Notes: a model not told the origin generated them from the sequence alone. A stretch of DNA of 64,000 nt from Chitinibacter fontanus (GCF_013423785.1 NZ_CP058952.1:3499665-3563664); one strand, 5' to 3'; positions 1 through 8,788 are shown, counted from the first letter of the stretch. Numbers and translations are program-made.

Positions 1-954
1 GTGCGTTTTTTGCGCTTTTGCCCAACCCCCAAAGACATCATCGATATCAAACAACTTGATATTTGGGAATTGCTTGGCGTATTTGGCGTAGATATCTTTG
101 TCCAATGGGCGATAGTAGTTTTGTGCCGCGATTTCCTGACCTTCTTTTGAATACAGGTAATTTAGGTATTCGGTGGCTACTTTACGCGTGCCTTTTTTGT
201 CGACGTTTTTGTCTACAATCGCCACTGGTGGTTCTGCTTTGATTGAGTACGGTGGCGCCACAACTTCAAATTTATCACGACCAACTTCGCGGAAAACCAA
301 TTCAGCTTCGTTTTCCCAAGTTACCAAAACGTCACCAATACCGCGTTGCGTGAAGGTCACAGTTGAACCGCGAGCGCCAGTATCCAGTACAGGTACGTTT
401 TTAAATACTTTTTGCACGAAATCACGGGCTTTTTCATCAGAGCCATATGTTTTCTTCGCCCAACCCCACGCGGCGAGGTAATTCCAGCGCGCACCACCCG
501 AGGTTTTAGGGTTTGGCGTAATAACTTTCACATCGGGGCGGATCAGGTCATTCCAGTCTTTAATGCCTTTCGGATTGCCTTTTTTCACCAAAAACAGAAT
601 GGTTGAAGTGTAAGGCGAAGCATTGTCAGGGAATTGTTTTTGCCAATCTGGTTTGAGCAATTTACCTTTTTCGGCCAACTCATCAATGTCGTAAGCCAAT
701 GCTAGCGTTACTACATCAGCTTCCAAACCATCGAGTACCGCACGCGCCTGCTTGCCAGAGCCACCGTGGGATTGTTTGATAACTACATCATCGCCAGTTT
801 TCTTTTTGTAATAAGCGCTAAATGCTTTGTTGTAGTCCTGGTATAGCTCACGTGTCGGATCGTACGAAACGTTTAGCAACTCTATGCTAGCTGCAAAGCT
901 GCTACCTGCAGCGAGAGCTAAGGTCAATGCGGTCAGTGCGGTTTTCAGTTTCAT
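1..954 (-). CDS. sbp: Sulfate/thiosulfate ABC transporter periplasmic binding protein (partial)
   Basis: This gene runs off the left edge of the window; 318 codons are present with no stop. Read on the minus strand it starts with a signal peptide (basic start, then an Ala/Leu-rich core ending near SSFA). The mature part begins with the [18 protein letters not shown] motif typical of Sbp/CysP, followed by the [12 protein letters not shown] sulfate-binding loop and the [18 protein letters not shown] segment. It would bind sulfate or thiosulfate in the periplasm for a CysTWA permease, which is not in the window. The start at 954 has an AAGGA ribosome site. The ssuE/ssuF genes upstream suggest expression under sulfur limitation. 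Sbp and CysP cannot be told apart with confidence. Confidence 0.93.
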   Translation of the reverse strand, partial: MKLKTALTALTLALAAGSSFAASIELLNVSYDPTRELYQDYNKAFSAYYKKKTGDDVVIKQSHGGSGKQARAVLDGLEADVVTLALAYDIDELAEKGKLLKPDWQKQFPDNASPYTSTILFLVKKGNPKGIKDWNDLIRPDVKVITPNPKTSGGARWNYLAAWGWAKKTYGSDEKARDFVQKVFKNVPVLDTGARGSTVTFTQRGIGDVLVTWENEAELVFREVGRDKFEVVAPPYSIKAEPPVAIVDKNVDKKGTRKVATEYLNYLYSKEGQEIAAQNYYRPLDKDIYAKYAKQFPNIKLFDIDDVFGGWAKAQKTH

Positions 955-1187
955 GATTCATTCCTTGCAGATGGGATGTCGATGGAATGCATCATGTCAC
1001 GAGTTTTTTATTCTATTAAATACCAATAAATTTTATCTAAAGATTTTTTTATTATGACGAGAAGCTGGAGCGCCCAGTGGGTCGCATATTCATTTTAGAT
1101 ATATAAATGACATTATTAATTATTTGATGGAATATCAAGTCGGTGGTTATAGTCGAGCCATAACAATTTCTACAAGAGATACACCGC

Positions 1188-1784
1188 ATGTCCAAAGTTG
1201 TATTGTTAGCGGGAAGCCCGAGTATTCAATCTAAATCGAGTGCGCTATTGCAGCGCGTGGCACGCTTGCTCAAAACGCAGGGCGTGGCTTTAGAGCTTTT
1301 TACATTGGAAGACTTTCCGGCGGAAGATTTAATCAATGCCCGCTGGGATAGTCCTGCAGTGAACGAATTTGTGCAGATTGTGGCACAAAGTGATGGCTTA
1401 GTCGTCTCTACCCCAGTTTATAAAGCGGCCTACAGCGGCGCCTTGAAAACCGTGCTGGATTTATTACCAGAGCGCGCACTGGAAAATAAAGCGGTACTGG
1501 CCTTGGCTTCGGCTGGCAGTGCAGGGCATTTGTTGGCTGTGGATTATGCGCTACAGCCTGTGCTAACAGCGCTGAAAGCGCGCCACATTGTTGGCGCTGT
1601 GTTTGCCACCGATAAAGATTTCACCCGCAACGAAGATCTGAGTTACCAGATTGCCGACCCGATTTTGGCCCGGCTTGATGCCGCGGTGTCGCAATTGGTA
1701 GCGCATTTACCCAATCCAGAACACGCCCGCATCCCAGCGGGAGAGCTGGCTAAATCAGTACAGGCGGCACGGATCAGCATTTAA
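1188..1784 (+). CDS. ssuE: NAD(P)H-dependent FMN reductase, SsuE-like
   Basis: The 198-residue product is a flavodoxin-fold FMN reductase. It has the N-terminal VLLAGSPS phosphate-binding loop (residues 5-12), the TPVYKAAYSGALKTVLDLLP segment of the SsuE group, and a conserved ALASAGSAGH stretch. Such enzymes supply reduced FMN to two-component monooxygenases that release sulfite from organosulfur compounds. The length matches the family (about 190 residues). It is divergent from the sulfate-binding gene and is followed after 95 bp by an SsuF-like molbindin, a pairing known from Pseudomonas ssu operons. The likely partner here is the monooxygenase at 7036-8400, since no ssuD is in the window; that partnership is inferred. 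Confidence 0.85.
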   Translation: MSKVVLLAGSPSIQSKSSALLQRVARLLKTQGVALELFTLEDFPAEDLINARWDSPAVNEFVQIVAQSDGLVVSTPVYKAAYSGALKTVLDLLPERALENKAVLALASAGSAGHLLAVDYALQPVLTALKARHIVGAVFATDKDFTRNEDLSYQIADPILARLDAAVSQLVAHLPNPEHARIPAGELAKSVQAARISI

Positions 1785-1879
1785 GCCCCCGCCACCACAC
1801 TAATAACTACATTTTTACGACCTGAAAATCTTCAATCATCCGATTGGAGATTGCTTACTGACCCCCAAGGAGAAACACC

Positions 1880-2095
1880 ATGAGCATTAAATCTATCAAT
1901 GTGCGCAATCAATTCCGCGGCACGATTCGTGAAATCATCGAAGGCCCAGTGCTATCGGAAGTGGATGTGACCACCCCGTCGGGCATTGTTACATCAGTGA
2001 TTACGACGCGCTCAGTTAAAGAGCTGGACCTCAAACCAGGCCGCGAAGTGATCGCCTTTGTAAAATCGACCGAAGTATCGATTGCCACCTTGTAA
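1880..2095 (+). CDS. ssuF: TOBE-domain molbindin, SsuF-like
   Basis: This 71-residue protein consists of a single Mop/TOBE domain: it starts MSIKSINVRNQF, continues with GTIREIIEGPVLSEVDV, and ends with VKELDLKPGREVIAFVKSTEVSI. Such proteins bind molybdate or similar oxyanions as oligomers. In Pseudomonas a protein of this size (SsuF) is encoded with the alkanesulfonate genes and is needed for sulfonate use by an unclear mechanism. The AAGGAG site just before the start is strong. The position next to an SsuE-like reductase supports the sulfur role. A general molybdenum-storage function is the alternative. Confidence 0.82.
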   Translation: MSIKSINVRNQFRGTIREIIEGPVLSEVDVTTPSGIVTSVITTRSVKELDLKPGREVIAFVKSTEVSIATL

Positions 2096-2101
2096 TGGCG
2101 T

Positions 2102-2146
2102 GAGCCCAGCTATTTGCCATGGCCAACTGCTGGGCTCCATTTTATT
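2102..2146 (+). terminator. Terminator-like hairpin after ssuF
   Basis: Arms GAGCCCAGC and GCTGGGCTC (9 bp) enclose an 18-base loop and are followed by CATTTTATT. It lies just after the ssuF stop and would separate the ssuEF transcript from the downstream activator gene. Confidence 0.6.
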
Positions 2147-2303
2147 AGCACCGCTATGCGTAGTTCGCTGATCTGTTTGTGGCAGAGCAGGGTATTGCCT
2201 CCTATCCCTCTATTTAATTGGGCCGGATAGCCATACTCCATGATCATGTCACAACAAACGTCAATATGGCGTTTTGTTTGTAAATTTAGTTGTGGAGTCG
2301 CCC

Positions 2304-3377
2304 ATGTCTGATCGCTCATCCCCCATTTTGACTTACCCCGAGCAGGAAAAAAGCCCGCTCAGCATTCGGGCTAAAGCCTTGGTGTTTGCCGATCCGCAAT
2401 CACGCGCCTTGTTAGCCGAAGTGGAGCGCATTGCGCCATCATTGGCGCCAGTACTTATTCACGGCGAAACGGGCACCGGCAAAGAGCTGGTTGCGCGGCA
2501 TGTGCACACCATTAGCGGTCGCAAAGGGCCGTTTGTGGCAGTCAATTGCGGCGCGATCAGCGAAACCTTGGCCGAGTCGGAATTGTTCGGGCATGAAGCA
2601 GGGGCGTACACCGGTGCGGTTGGCAGTAAGGCCGGCTGGTTTGAGGCGGCCAATGGCGGCACCTTATTTCTGGACGAGATCGGCGATTTACCACTGGCTC
2701 TGCAAGTGAAATTGCTGCGTGTTTTGCAAGAGCGGGAAGTGGTCCGTGTTGGCGCCCGAAAAGCTACGGCTATTGACGTGCGGCTGGTGGCTGCAACCAA
2801 CGTGGATTTGGCGCAAGCAGTGCAGGCAGGGCATTTTCGGCAAGATCTGTATTACCGCCTGAATGTCGTGAGCTTTGTATTGCCACCGTTACGGCAAAGG
2901 ATTGGTGATATTGAACCGCTGGCCGATTATTTTCTGGAAATCTATGCGCAAAAGCTGGGTTTTGCTGCACCTCGCCTAACCGCAGACAGTTTAGCTGCAC
3001 TGCAAGCGTATAGCTGGCCAGGCAATATTCGTGAGTTGGAAAACATCATCCACTATGCCTTGCTGGTATCGAGTGGCCGAGAAATTCACCCCGAACACCT
3101 AAAACTATCGGCGCACAATTTATCCACGCCCGCAGCCACCAGCCAGCGTGCGCCACTGGCCGAGATTGCCCATCAGCTTAAGCTGTTGCTGGGGAAAGAT
3201 CAGCCAGAGTTATTCAATACATTGGAAGCTTTACTAATCACCACCGCCTACGAGCAAACCCGCTTTAATCAGGTTAGAACCGCTGAATTATTGGGCTTAA
3301 CACGCAATATGGTCCGTACTTTGCTAAAAAGGCATGGCTTATTGCAAGAGAGCGATAGTTTGGCTGTTCATTCATAG
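2304..3377 (+). CDS. sfnR: Sigma-54-dependent activator without sensory domain, SfnR-like
   Basis: The 357-residue protein is almost entirely an AAA+ enhancer-binding domain plus a C-terminal Fis-type helix-turn-helix. Visible are Walker A GETGTGK (residues 54-60), the sigma-54 contact loop as GAYTGA (100-105, where most family members have GAFTGA), Walker B LFLDE (121-125), and [14 protein letters not shown]. There is no N-terminal receiver, GAF or PAS domain. This organisation is that of SfnR, the Pseudomonas activator of dimethylsulfone-use genes during sulfur starvation. The start at 2304 is chosen over an in-frame codon at 2274 because TGGAG lies six bases upstream. A matching -24/-12 promoter precedes the monooxygenase at 7036-8400. 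Confidence 0.85.
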   Translation: MSDRSSPILTYPEQEKSPLSIRAKALVFADPQSRALLAEVERIAPSLAPVLIHGETGTGKELVARHVHTISGRKGPFVAVNCGAISETLAESELFGHEAGAYTGAVGSKAGWFEAANGGTLFLDEIGDLPLALQVKLLRVLQEREVVRVGARKATAIDVRLVAATNVDLAQAVQAGHFRQDLYYRLNVVSFVLPPLRQRIGDIEPLADYFLEIYAQKLGFAAPRLTADSLAALQAYSWPGNIRELENIIHYALLVSSGREIHPEHLKLSAHNLSTPAATSQRAPLAEIAHQLKLLLGKDQPELFNTLEALLITTAYEQTRFNQVRTAELLGLTRNMVRTLLKRHGLLQESDSLAVHS

Positions 3378-3438
3378 CAGCATCAATGAGCCGCTCTAGG
3401 TATGATTTTTTAACATAAAAATTAGAGATACGACCACC

Positions 3439-4488
3439 ATGGAATACCGTAAATTAGGACAAAGCGATTTGGATGTCAGTGTGATTGGTCTAGGTACCAT
3501 GACCTGGGGTGAGCAAAACACCGAAGCCGATGCGCACGCCCAAATTGATTATGCCTTGGCGCAAGGCGTCAATTTCCTCGATGCCGCTGAGATGTACCCA
3601 GTACCACCACGCCCAGAAACCCAAGGCCGCACCGAGCAATATATCGGTAGCTGGTTTAAAAAAACCGGCCGCCGTCAGGAGGTGATTTTGGCGACCAAGG
3701 CGGCCGGCCCAGTTCGTCAAGCACATCAGCCTAACCATATTCGTAATGGCAAAACGCATTTTGATCGCGCCAATTTAACGGCCGCACTCGATGCCAGTCT
3801 ACAACGCTTACAGACTGATTATATCGATGTGTATCAATTGCACTGGCCTGACCGCAGCACCAATACGTTTGGCCGCCTCGCTTATCCGTGGATTGATGAT
3901 GATTACACGGTGGCGATTGAAGAAACCTTATCGATTCTGGCCGAGTTCGTCCAAGCCGGCAAAGTGCGGCATATTGGCGTCTCGAATGAAACACCGTGGG
4001 GTGTGGCCCAATTTTTGGCCGCCAGCAAAACCAGACAACTGCCGCGCATTGCCAGCATTCAGAACCCATATAGCTTACTAAACCGCACGTTTGAAATTGG
4101 TCTGGCCGAATTTAGTCACCGCGAGCAAGTGGGCTTACTGGCCTATTCGCCACTGGCGTTTGGTGTATTAAGTGGCAAATATTTGGGCGGTGTGCGACCA
4201 GCCGGTTCACGCTTGGCGCTGTATGAGCGCTTTAGCCGCTACACCAATCCACAAGCCGAGCAAGCCACCACTGAATATGCCGCTATCGCGCGTGAACATG
4301 GATTAACCCCGACACAACTGGCATTGGCGTATGTAAATAGCCGCCCATTTGTCACCAGCAATCTGATTGGGGCGACCACTTTGACGCAACTGGAAGAAAA
4401 TATTGGTACGATCAAGATCAGTTTGAGTGATGAAATCATCACCAAAATCGATCAAGTGCAAGCACGCATCAGCAACCCGGCGCCGTAA
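3439..4488 (+). CDS. NADP(H)-dependent aldo/keto reductase, Tas-like
   Basis: The 349-residue protein belongs to the aldo/keto reductase superfamily, Tas group. It opens MEYRKLGQSDLDVSVIGLGT, has the catalytic-type FLDAAEMYPVP, a TDYIDVYQLHWPDR strand with the conserved His, and the C-terminal nucleotide-binding VTSNLIGATTLTQLEENI. It reduces carbonyl compounds with NADPH, but its substrate cannot be read from the sequence. It lies 61 bp after the SfnR-like gene on the same strand and is closed by a clear terminator. Its inclusion in the sulfur cluster may be incidental, since Tas-like genes occur in many contexts. Confidence 0.85.
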   Translation: MEYRKLGQSDLDVSVIGLGTMTWGEQNTEADAHAQIDYALAQGVNFLDAAEMYPVPPRPETQGRTEQYIGSWFKKTGRRQEVILATKAAGPVRQAHQPNHIRNGKTHFDRANLTAALDASLQRLQTDYIDVYQLHWPDRSTNTFGRLAYPWIDDDYTVAIEETLSILAEFVQAGKVRHIGVSNETPWGVAQFLAASKTRQLPRIASIQNPYSLLNRTFEIGLAEFSHREQVGLLAYSPLAFGVLSGKYLGGVRPAGSRLALYERFSRYTNPQAEQATTEYAAIAREHGLTPTQLALAYVNSRPFVTSNLIGATTLTQLEENIGTIKISLSDEIITKIDQVQARISNPAP

Positions 4489-4509
4489 AAATTTATAGCG
4501 CTTAGGATA

Positions 4510-4545
4510 GCCCCTTGACCACAATCGGCAAGGGGCTGTTTTTTT
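4510..4545 (+). terminator. Rho-independent terminator
   Basis: An 8-bp stem, GCCCCTTG with CAAGGGGC, and an 11-base loop are followed by a run of seven T. It sits 22 bp after the aldo/keto reductase stop. Confidence 0.9.
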
Positions 4546-4566
4546 GATCTTTTCGTAGGCCTTTTG

Positions 4567-5784
4567 ATGAAAACCGATTCATTGTTTCACCATCGCCCAT
4601 TTCAAGCCTACTGGCTATCCCGAATCTTTACTGCCGCAGGCTTTCAGATTCTAGCTGTAGCGACGGCTTGGCAGATGTACAGCATTACTGGCAGCGCTTT
4701 GGATTTGGGGCTGGTTGGATTGTTGGAATTTGCTCCTAGGGTGCTGTTCTTATTGCAGATTGGCATGGTCGCAGATCGTTATGATCGCCGCCTGATAACG
4801 GCGGCCACCAAGGGCGCTCAAGCACTGGCTGGCTTGATACTCTGCGTACTCACCATCCGGCAAGGCATGACGCGGGAGGTATTGTTTGCTCTGGCCTTTT
4901 TGCTGGGTACTGCGCGTGCTTTTGAAATGCCGTCGATGCAGGCACTGTTACCCAATATAGTGCCTGCAGCATTACTGCCCAGTGCTATTGCCGCAGCGGC
5001 TTCGGCAATGCAGGCCGCTACGATTGTAGCCCCAGCCTTAGGTGGTTTTTTATTTGCGATTGGCCCAGCTCAAACGTATGCCTTGAGTGCATTAATGATG
5101 CTGATTGCGTGTATCTTGATGTTTGTTTTGCCCAAGCCGCCCCCTGCCGAGCAGCTTGCCAGCAAAGGGCTAGATCATTTGCTCGCTGGATTTCGCTATA
5201 TCCGCGATCACAAGGATATTTTGGGAGCGATTTCACTGGATTTATTTGCGGTTCTGCTTGGCGGCGCTACGGCGCTGTTACCAATTTTTGCTTCCGAAAT
5301 TTTAAAAACAGGCCCCTGGGGCTTGGGTTTATTACGCTCAGCGCCGGCGGTAGGGGCGATTACCGTATCGGTGTTGCTGGCTTATTTTCCTTTGCAACGG
5401 CAAGTGGGAAAGAAAATGTTTGTCGCCGTGTTCCTGTTTGGCGTGGCGACGATTATTTTCGGGCTTTCAAGTTCAATCTGGCTATCGCTATTGGCACTGG
5501 TGCTACTGGGGGCGGCGGATATGGTTAGCATGGTGGTGCGCGGTGCCTTGGTTCAACTAGAAACGCCCGATCACATGCGGGGCAGAGTGAGTGCGGTCAA
5601 TGGCCTGTTTATCGGCGCATCCAATCAATTGGGGGAGTTTGAATCTGGCTTAACTGCACATTGGTTTGGCCCTCAAGTCGCAGTGGTGTTGGGCGGGGTG
5701 GGAACAGTGCTAGTCGCCGGTTTATGGATTAAATGGTTTCCAAACCTGTGGCATCGAGACGGGATGAGCCGAAAAGACGATTAG
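4567..5784 (+). CDS. MFS transporter, EntS/MFS_3-like exporter
   Basis: The 405-residue protein is hydrophobic throughout with about 12 predicted membrane spans. It opens FHHRPFQAYWLSRIFTAAGF, as in the EntS/MFS_3 group, and has the signature loop GMVADRYDRRLI between helices 2 and 3. It also has the mid-protein RGALVQLETPDHMRGRVSAV motif typical of this subfamily. Substrates in the family range from siderophores to drugs, and none is indicated here. An ATG at 4567 is used rather than the TTG just before it; the ribosome site is weak. It is convergent with the nitroreductase downstream. Confidence 0.82.
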   Translation: MKTDSLFHHRPFQAYWLSRIFTAAGFQILAVATAWQMYSITGSALDLGLVGLLEFAPRVLFLLQIGMVADRYDRRLITAATKGAQALAGLILCVLTIRQGMTREVLFALAFLLGTARAFEMPSMQALLPNIVPAALLPSAIAAAASAMQAATIVAPALGGFLFAIGPAQTYALSALMMLIACILMFVLPKPPPAEQLASKGLDHLLAGFRYIRDHKDILGAISLDLFAVLLGGATALLPIFASEILKTGPWGLGLLRSAPAVGAITVSVLLAYFPLQRQVGKKMFVAVFLFGVATIIFGLSSSIWLSLLALVLLGAADMVSMVVRGALVQLETPDHMRGRVSAVNGLFIGASNQLGEFESGLTAHWFGPQVAVVLGGVGTVLVAGLWIKWFPNLWHRDGMSRKDD

Positions 5785-5800
5785 AGAAAGATCATTAGCT

Positions 5801-5841
5801 GCAGGCCATTTATCCACAAAAATTGTGAATAAATGGCCTGC
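5801..5841. terminator. Long hairpin between convergent genes
   Basis: Thirteen perfectly paired bases (GCAGGCCATTTAT with ATAAATGGCCTGC) are extended inward by further pairs. It lies between the convergent MFS and nitroreductase genes. There is no long T run on either side, so it is either a weak bidirectional terminator or a transcript-end stabiliser. Confidence 0.45.
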
Positions 5842-5900
5842 TAATGCATGTTCAGCCCGTTAAGTCAGGCACTTAAGTGGCTACCTAGTCAATGGGCAAC

Positions 5901-6734
5901 TTATTGAAAAACAAACCCCTGCCGGCGTAATGCTGCGCTAAGTTGATCACGGCCATTGAGTGATTCAGGCCCACGCAGGCGATTGCTGGCTTGTTCGCTC
6001 CAGTCTTGCGCTGGCAGGCCTTGGCTACGCTGAAACTCCCGCAAGATTTCATCATACTTAGCAATCGCCTCAGCTTCACCGCCGGTACTGTATTGCTCGC
6101 GGTGTAATACCGTGCGCTGGGGTAGGCGAGGCTTAATTGCCGCCGGACGTTGGGTATCGGGGTGTCCAACCACGAGGCCAAACGCGGGAAAAACATGCGC
6201 TGGCAAACCCAATTCATCCGCAACGGCCTCAGGCTTATTGCGTAGTGCGCCAATATAAACCGTGCCTAGGCCAAGCGACTCTGCGGCAACCAGCGCATTT
6301 TGTGCCGCCAATGCCGCGTCAATAAACCCCATGATCAGCGTATCCAGATAATCAATGCCAGCAAGCGGAGTTTGTTTGTTTTCTGCGATGCGTTTTAGTC
6401 GTGATAGATCCACGGTAAATAACAACAATAATGGTGCTTCATGGATATGAGCCTGATTACCCGCCAATTGTGCCAAGCGTGCTTTGCGCTCGTGGTCTTC
6501 AATCGCTACCACGCTCCAAACCTGTAGATTGGATGAGCTGGGCGCAGATTGCGCAGCCGATACCAGTAATTCCAGTGTCCCTTCAGCCAATGGGGCTGAT
6601 GTGAAGGCGCGTACGGTACGGTGGCTTAGGAGGGTTTCGATGGCGGGGCTAATGGCGGGTAGGGTGGCAAATGATGCTTGGCCATAGCGTTGACCAATTA
6701 GTGCATCGGGTTTGATTTCATTGACTTTGCCCAT
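5901..6734 (-). CDS. Nitroreductase-family NAD(P)H flavin oxidoreductase, NfsA-like
   Basis: The 277-residue protein has the FMN-binding nitroreductase fold: SHRTVRAFTSAPL near residue 38, SAAQSAPSSSNLQVWSVVAI around 58-77, and the GLGTVYIGALRNKPEAVADE segment. The C-terminal part (HREQYSTGGEAEAIAKYDEI) matches the NfsA/FRP subgroup, which uses NADPH and reduces flavins or nitroaromatics. The start at 6734 is supported by AAGGAG. An upstream in-frame extension to 6800 lacks a ribosome site. It lies 301 bp downstream of the monooxygenase on the same strand, so it could provide FMNH2 to it. Confidence 0.85.
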   Translation of the reverse strand: MGKVNEIKPDALIGQRYGQASFATLPAISPAIETLLSHRTVRAFTSAPLAEGTLELLVSAAQSAPSSSNLQVWSVVAIEDHERKARLAQLAGNQAHIHEAPLLLLFTVDLSRLKRIAENKQTPLAGIDYLDTLIMGFIDAALAAQNALVAAESLGLGTVYIGALRNKPEAVADELGLPAHVFPAFGLVVGHPDTQRPAAIKPRLPQRTVLHREQYSTGGEAEAIAKYDEILREFQRSQGLPAQDWSEQASNRLRGPESLNGRDQLSAALRRQGFVFQ

Positions 6735-6821
6735 TATGGCTCCTTGGGTATATGCTTGCAGGTATTGATTTGGTTGATCTTGAAGGTAATACATGGCCAT
6801 GTATTGCTATTCGATACACAA

Positions 6822-7023
6822 ACAGCCGGCGAACCGGCTGTCAGATTGATAGCAAAGCCCACTCGCGCAGCGAGGCTCCCCTCAAAGAGGGGACGGGAGG
6901 GGTGGGACTAGAACATAAAGGCTGCACATTCACCGCCTTATTTCCTAGGCTCGGCTTTGCTGAGACTTGAAAAATTTTGTTCTTCCACTTTGTTAGCAGC
7001 CTGACAGCCGGAGAACCGGCTGT
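6822..7023. repeat. Pair of near-identical hairpins flanking 162 bp of non-coding DNA
   Basis: ACAGCCGG-CGAA-CCGGCTGT at 6822-6841 and ACAGCCGG-AGAA-CCGGCTGT at 7004-7023 have identical 8-bp stems and one loop difference. The DNA between them has no convincing gene. It contains a CCCCTC/GAGGGG inverted repeat near 6878-6893. The 301-bp gap between the monooxygenase and the nitroreductase consists mainly of this unit. It may be a REP-type element or a pair of transcript-processing hairpins. Confidence 0.7.
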
Positions 7024-7035
7024 TGTGGCATGCAT

Positions 7036-8400
7036 TTAGGCTACTTTGCCAATGTAGTCGGCCAATGTGTAGCGATTGGCTGGGATTGGTAAGCCCAAAT
7101 TGCCGCGCAGTGTGCTGGCTTCGTATTCGGTGCGGAATAGGCCGCGTTTTTGCAAGATTGGGACGACTAGATCAGCAAAATCGACTAGGCCACTTGGGTA
7201 CGTTGGCGCCAGCAGATTAAAACCATCTGCGCCACCATTGACGAACCAATCTTCTAGCTGATCGGCAATGCTCTCTGGCGTGCCGTGAATCACCCGGTGA
7301 CCACGCGCACCTGCCACCCACTCATACAAACCACGGATCGTCAGATTTTCGCGTGCGGCCAAGTCCAGCAGCAGGCGTTGGCGGCTCTTGTTGTTATTAG
7401 TTTCTGGTAAGTCTTGTGGCACAGGGCCATCAAGGTCGTAATCACGCAGGCCTTCCAAACCACCCAAGCTAGCGAGCAGGCTCAGGCCGATTTTTGGGTC
7501 GATCAGCTCACGCAATTGCTCTTTTTTCGCCAAAGCTTCTGCTTCGGTACGACCAATCACGGGGTAAACGCCCGGCAGAATTTTAATGTGATCCGGGTTG
7601 CGACCCAGTTTTTCAGCGCGGCCTTTGACATCGCGGTAAAAGGCTTGTGCATCTTCAAGGGTTTGCCACGCGGCGAAAATCGCTTCAGCCGTTTTGGCGG
7701 CCAAATCGCGCCCCGGCTCGGATGAGCCAGCTTGCACTAGCACCGGATGGCCTTGTGGCGAGCGAGGGACATTGAGCGGGCCTTTCACTTTAAAGTATTT
7801 ACCAACGTGGTTGAGAATATGCTGCTTGTCTGGATCGTAATACACGCCAGAGGCCTTATCGTAAACGTGCGAGCCTTCTTCCCAGCTATCCCACAGACCG
7901 GTCACAACCTCAACAAATTCTTCCGCGCGGCGATAGCGCTCGGCATGATCGGGATGGGCATCAAGGCCAAAGTTATACGCCGCTTCGGCATTGCCTGATG
8001 TCACCACGTTCCACGCCGCACGGCCACCGCTAATCAAATCTAGCGATGCGTATTTGCGGGCAATATGCCAAGGCTCGTTATATGTGGTTGAGGCGGTGGC
8101 CACGAAGCCGATGTTTTTGGTTACTGCAGACAGGGCAGAATACAGTGTAATCGGTTCAAAACCGGTGCTTAATTCGCGACGGCTGCGCAAGTCAGCATCG
8201 CCGCTACCACCCCAAATACCGTCACTGTCTGCGGTAAAAATGGTATCGAATTTGGCTGCTTCGGCAATTTTGGCCAGTTTCTTGAAATGCTCAAAATCGG
8301 TCGAGCCTGCCGGATTGGTATCCGGATGCCGCCACGCTGCAGCGTGATGACCAGAAGGTGATAAAAATACCCCGAGTTTAATTTGGCGATGTGTAGTCAT
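7036..8400 (-). CDS. Flavin-dependent monooxygenase, NtaA/SnaA/DszA family
   Basis: The 454-residue protein is a bacterial-luciferase-like (LLM class) FMNH2-dependent monooxygenase of the NtaA/SnaA/DszA/DmoA branch. It has the LGVFLSPSGHHAAAWRHP opening, FTADSDGIWGGSG, the TASTTYNEPWHIARKYASLD block, SGGRAAWNVVTS, and VLVQAGSSEPGRDLAAK. Members oxidise sulfur or nitrogen compounds such as dimethyl sulfide, dibenzothiophene sulfone and nitrilotriacetate. The length excludes the shorter SsuD/SfnG type. AAGGGG precedes the start. A sigma-54 promoter about 60 bp upstream and an SfnR-like gene nearby point to organosulfur use under sulfur starvation; the exact substrate is unknown. Confidence 0.88.
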   Translation of the reverse strand: MTTHRQIKLGVFLSPSGHHAAAWRHPDTNPAGSTDFEHFKKLAKIAEAAKFDTIFTADSDGIWGGSGDADLRSRRELSTGFEPITLYSALSAVTKNIGFVATASTTYNEPWHIARKYASLDLISGGRAAWNVVTSGNAEAAYNFGLDAHPDHAERYRRAEEFVEVVTGLWDSWEEGSHVYDKASGVYYDPDKQHILNHVGKYFKVKGPLNVPRSPQGHPVLVQAGSSEPGRDLAAKTAEAIFAAWQTLEDAQAFYRDVKGRAEKLGRNPDHIKILPGVYPVIGRTEAEALAKKEQLRELIDPKIGLSLLASLGGLEGLRDYDLDGPVPQDLPETNNNKSRQRLLLDLAARENLTIRGLYEWVAGARGHRVIHGTPESIADQLEDWFVNGGADGFNLLAPTYPSGLVDFADLVVPILQKRGLFRTEYEASTLRGNLGLPIPANRYTLADYIGKVA

Positions 8401-8458
8401 GACTAACCCCTTTGCTATGAAATGAGCCGCTCATCTGGCAGCTTACAATTTCGTAATT

Positions 8459-8474
8459 AGCAACGAGTGTGCCA
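8459..8474 (-). promoter_or_regulatory. Sigma-54 (-24/-12) promoter of the monooxygenase gene
   Basis: On the minus strand the sequence is TGGCACA-N4-TTGCT, matching the consensus TGGCACG-N4-TTGCW at every position but one, with correct GG-to-GC spacing. The predicted start of transcription is near 8448, giving a leader of about 48 bases before the AAGGGG site and the ATG at 8400. Confidence 0.88.
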
Positions 8475-8571
8475 AGAGCACAATTGAACATTAAATCCAC
8501 TAAAATCGGATATAAATCAATCACTTGAGCAGGGTAAAAATTGCACAACTTGTTTGCATTTGATTGCATCT

Positions 8572-8588
8572 GTTGCTATTGCAGCAAC
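8572..8588. promoter_or_regulatory. Inverted repeat, candidate activator-binding site
   Basis: GTTGCT-N5-AGCAAC is a perfect 6-bp inverted repeat about 100 bp upstream of the -24 box, the usual distance for an enhancer of sigma-54 promoters. Several further TTGCA words lie at 8541-8570. Binding by the SfnR-like protein is inferred from position only. Confidence 0.5.
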
Positions 8589-8710
8589 TTGCCTTTTATA
8601 AATGTGTGATTTTGTGCAGTACTTAATGGCCGCAAGTGTCAAAATCTGAATAACACACACCAATTCCCTCTGATGGCATCTGCCGTTAGATATTGAAAAA
8701 TGGCATATTC

Positions 8711-8788
8711 CTAACCCAAATATTTTGCACCTAGAAGAGAGGCGATTTTGCGCTTTACCGATCTGATCACCTGCAAGAACAGCTTTAC
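8711..8788 (-). pseudogene. Orphan C-terminal tail of a related phage repressor
   Basis: Read leftwards from 8788 this gives V-K followed by 23 residues containing QVIRSVKRKIASLLGAKY and a TAG stop. It aligns with the tail at 17389-17475 without gaps. Over 72 bp there are eight mismatches. In this frame five of them are silent third-position changes (CTG/CTA, TTG/TTA, GTG/GTA, TCG/TCA, GGT/GGC), and the stops fall within a few codons of each other. No repressor body precedes it, so it is a remnant. Confidence 0.7.

Noticed and set aside
1149..1166. GG-N10-GC spacing (TGG...GC) upstream of ssuE as a sigma-54 promoter
   Set aside because: Only the GG and GC fit; the CAC and TT positions do not, unlike the clear site at 8459-8474.
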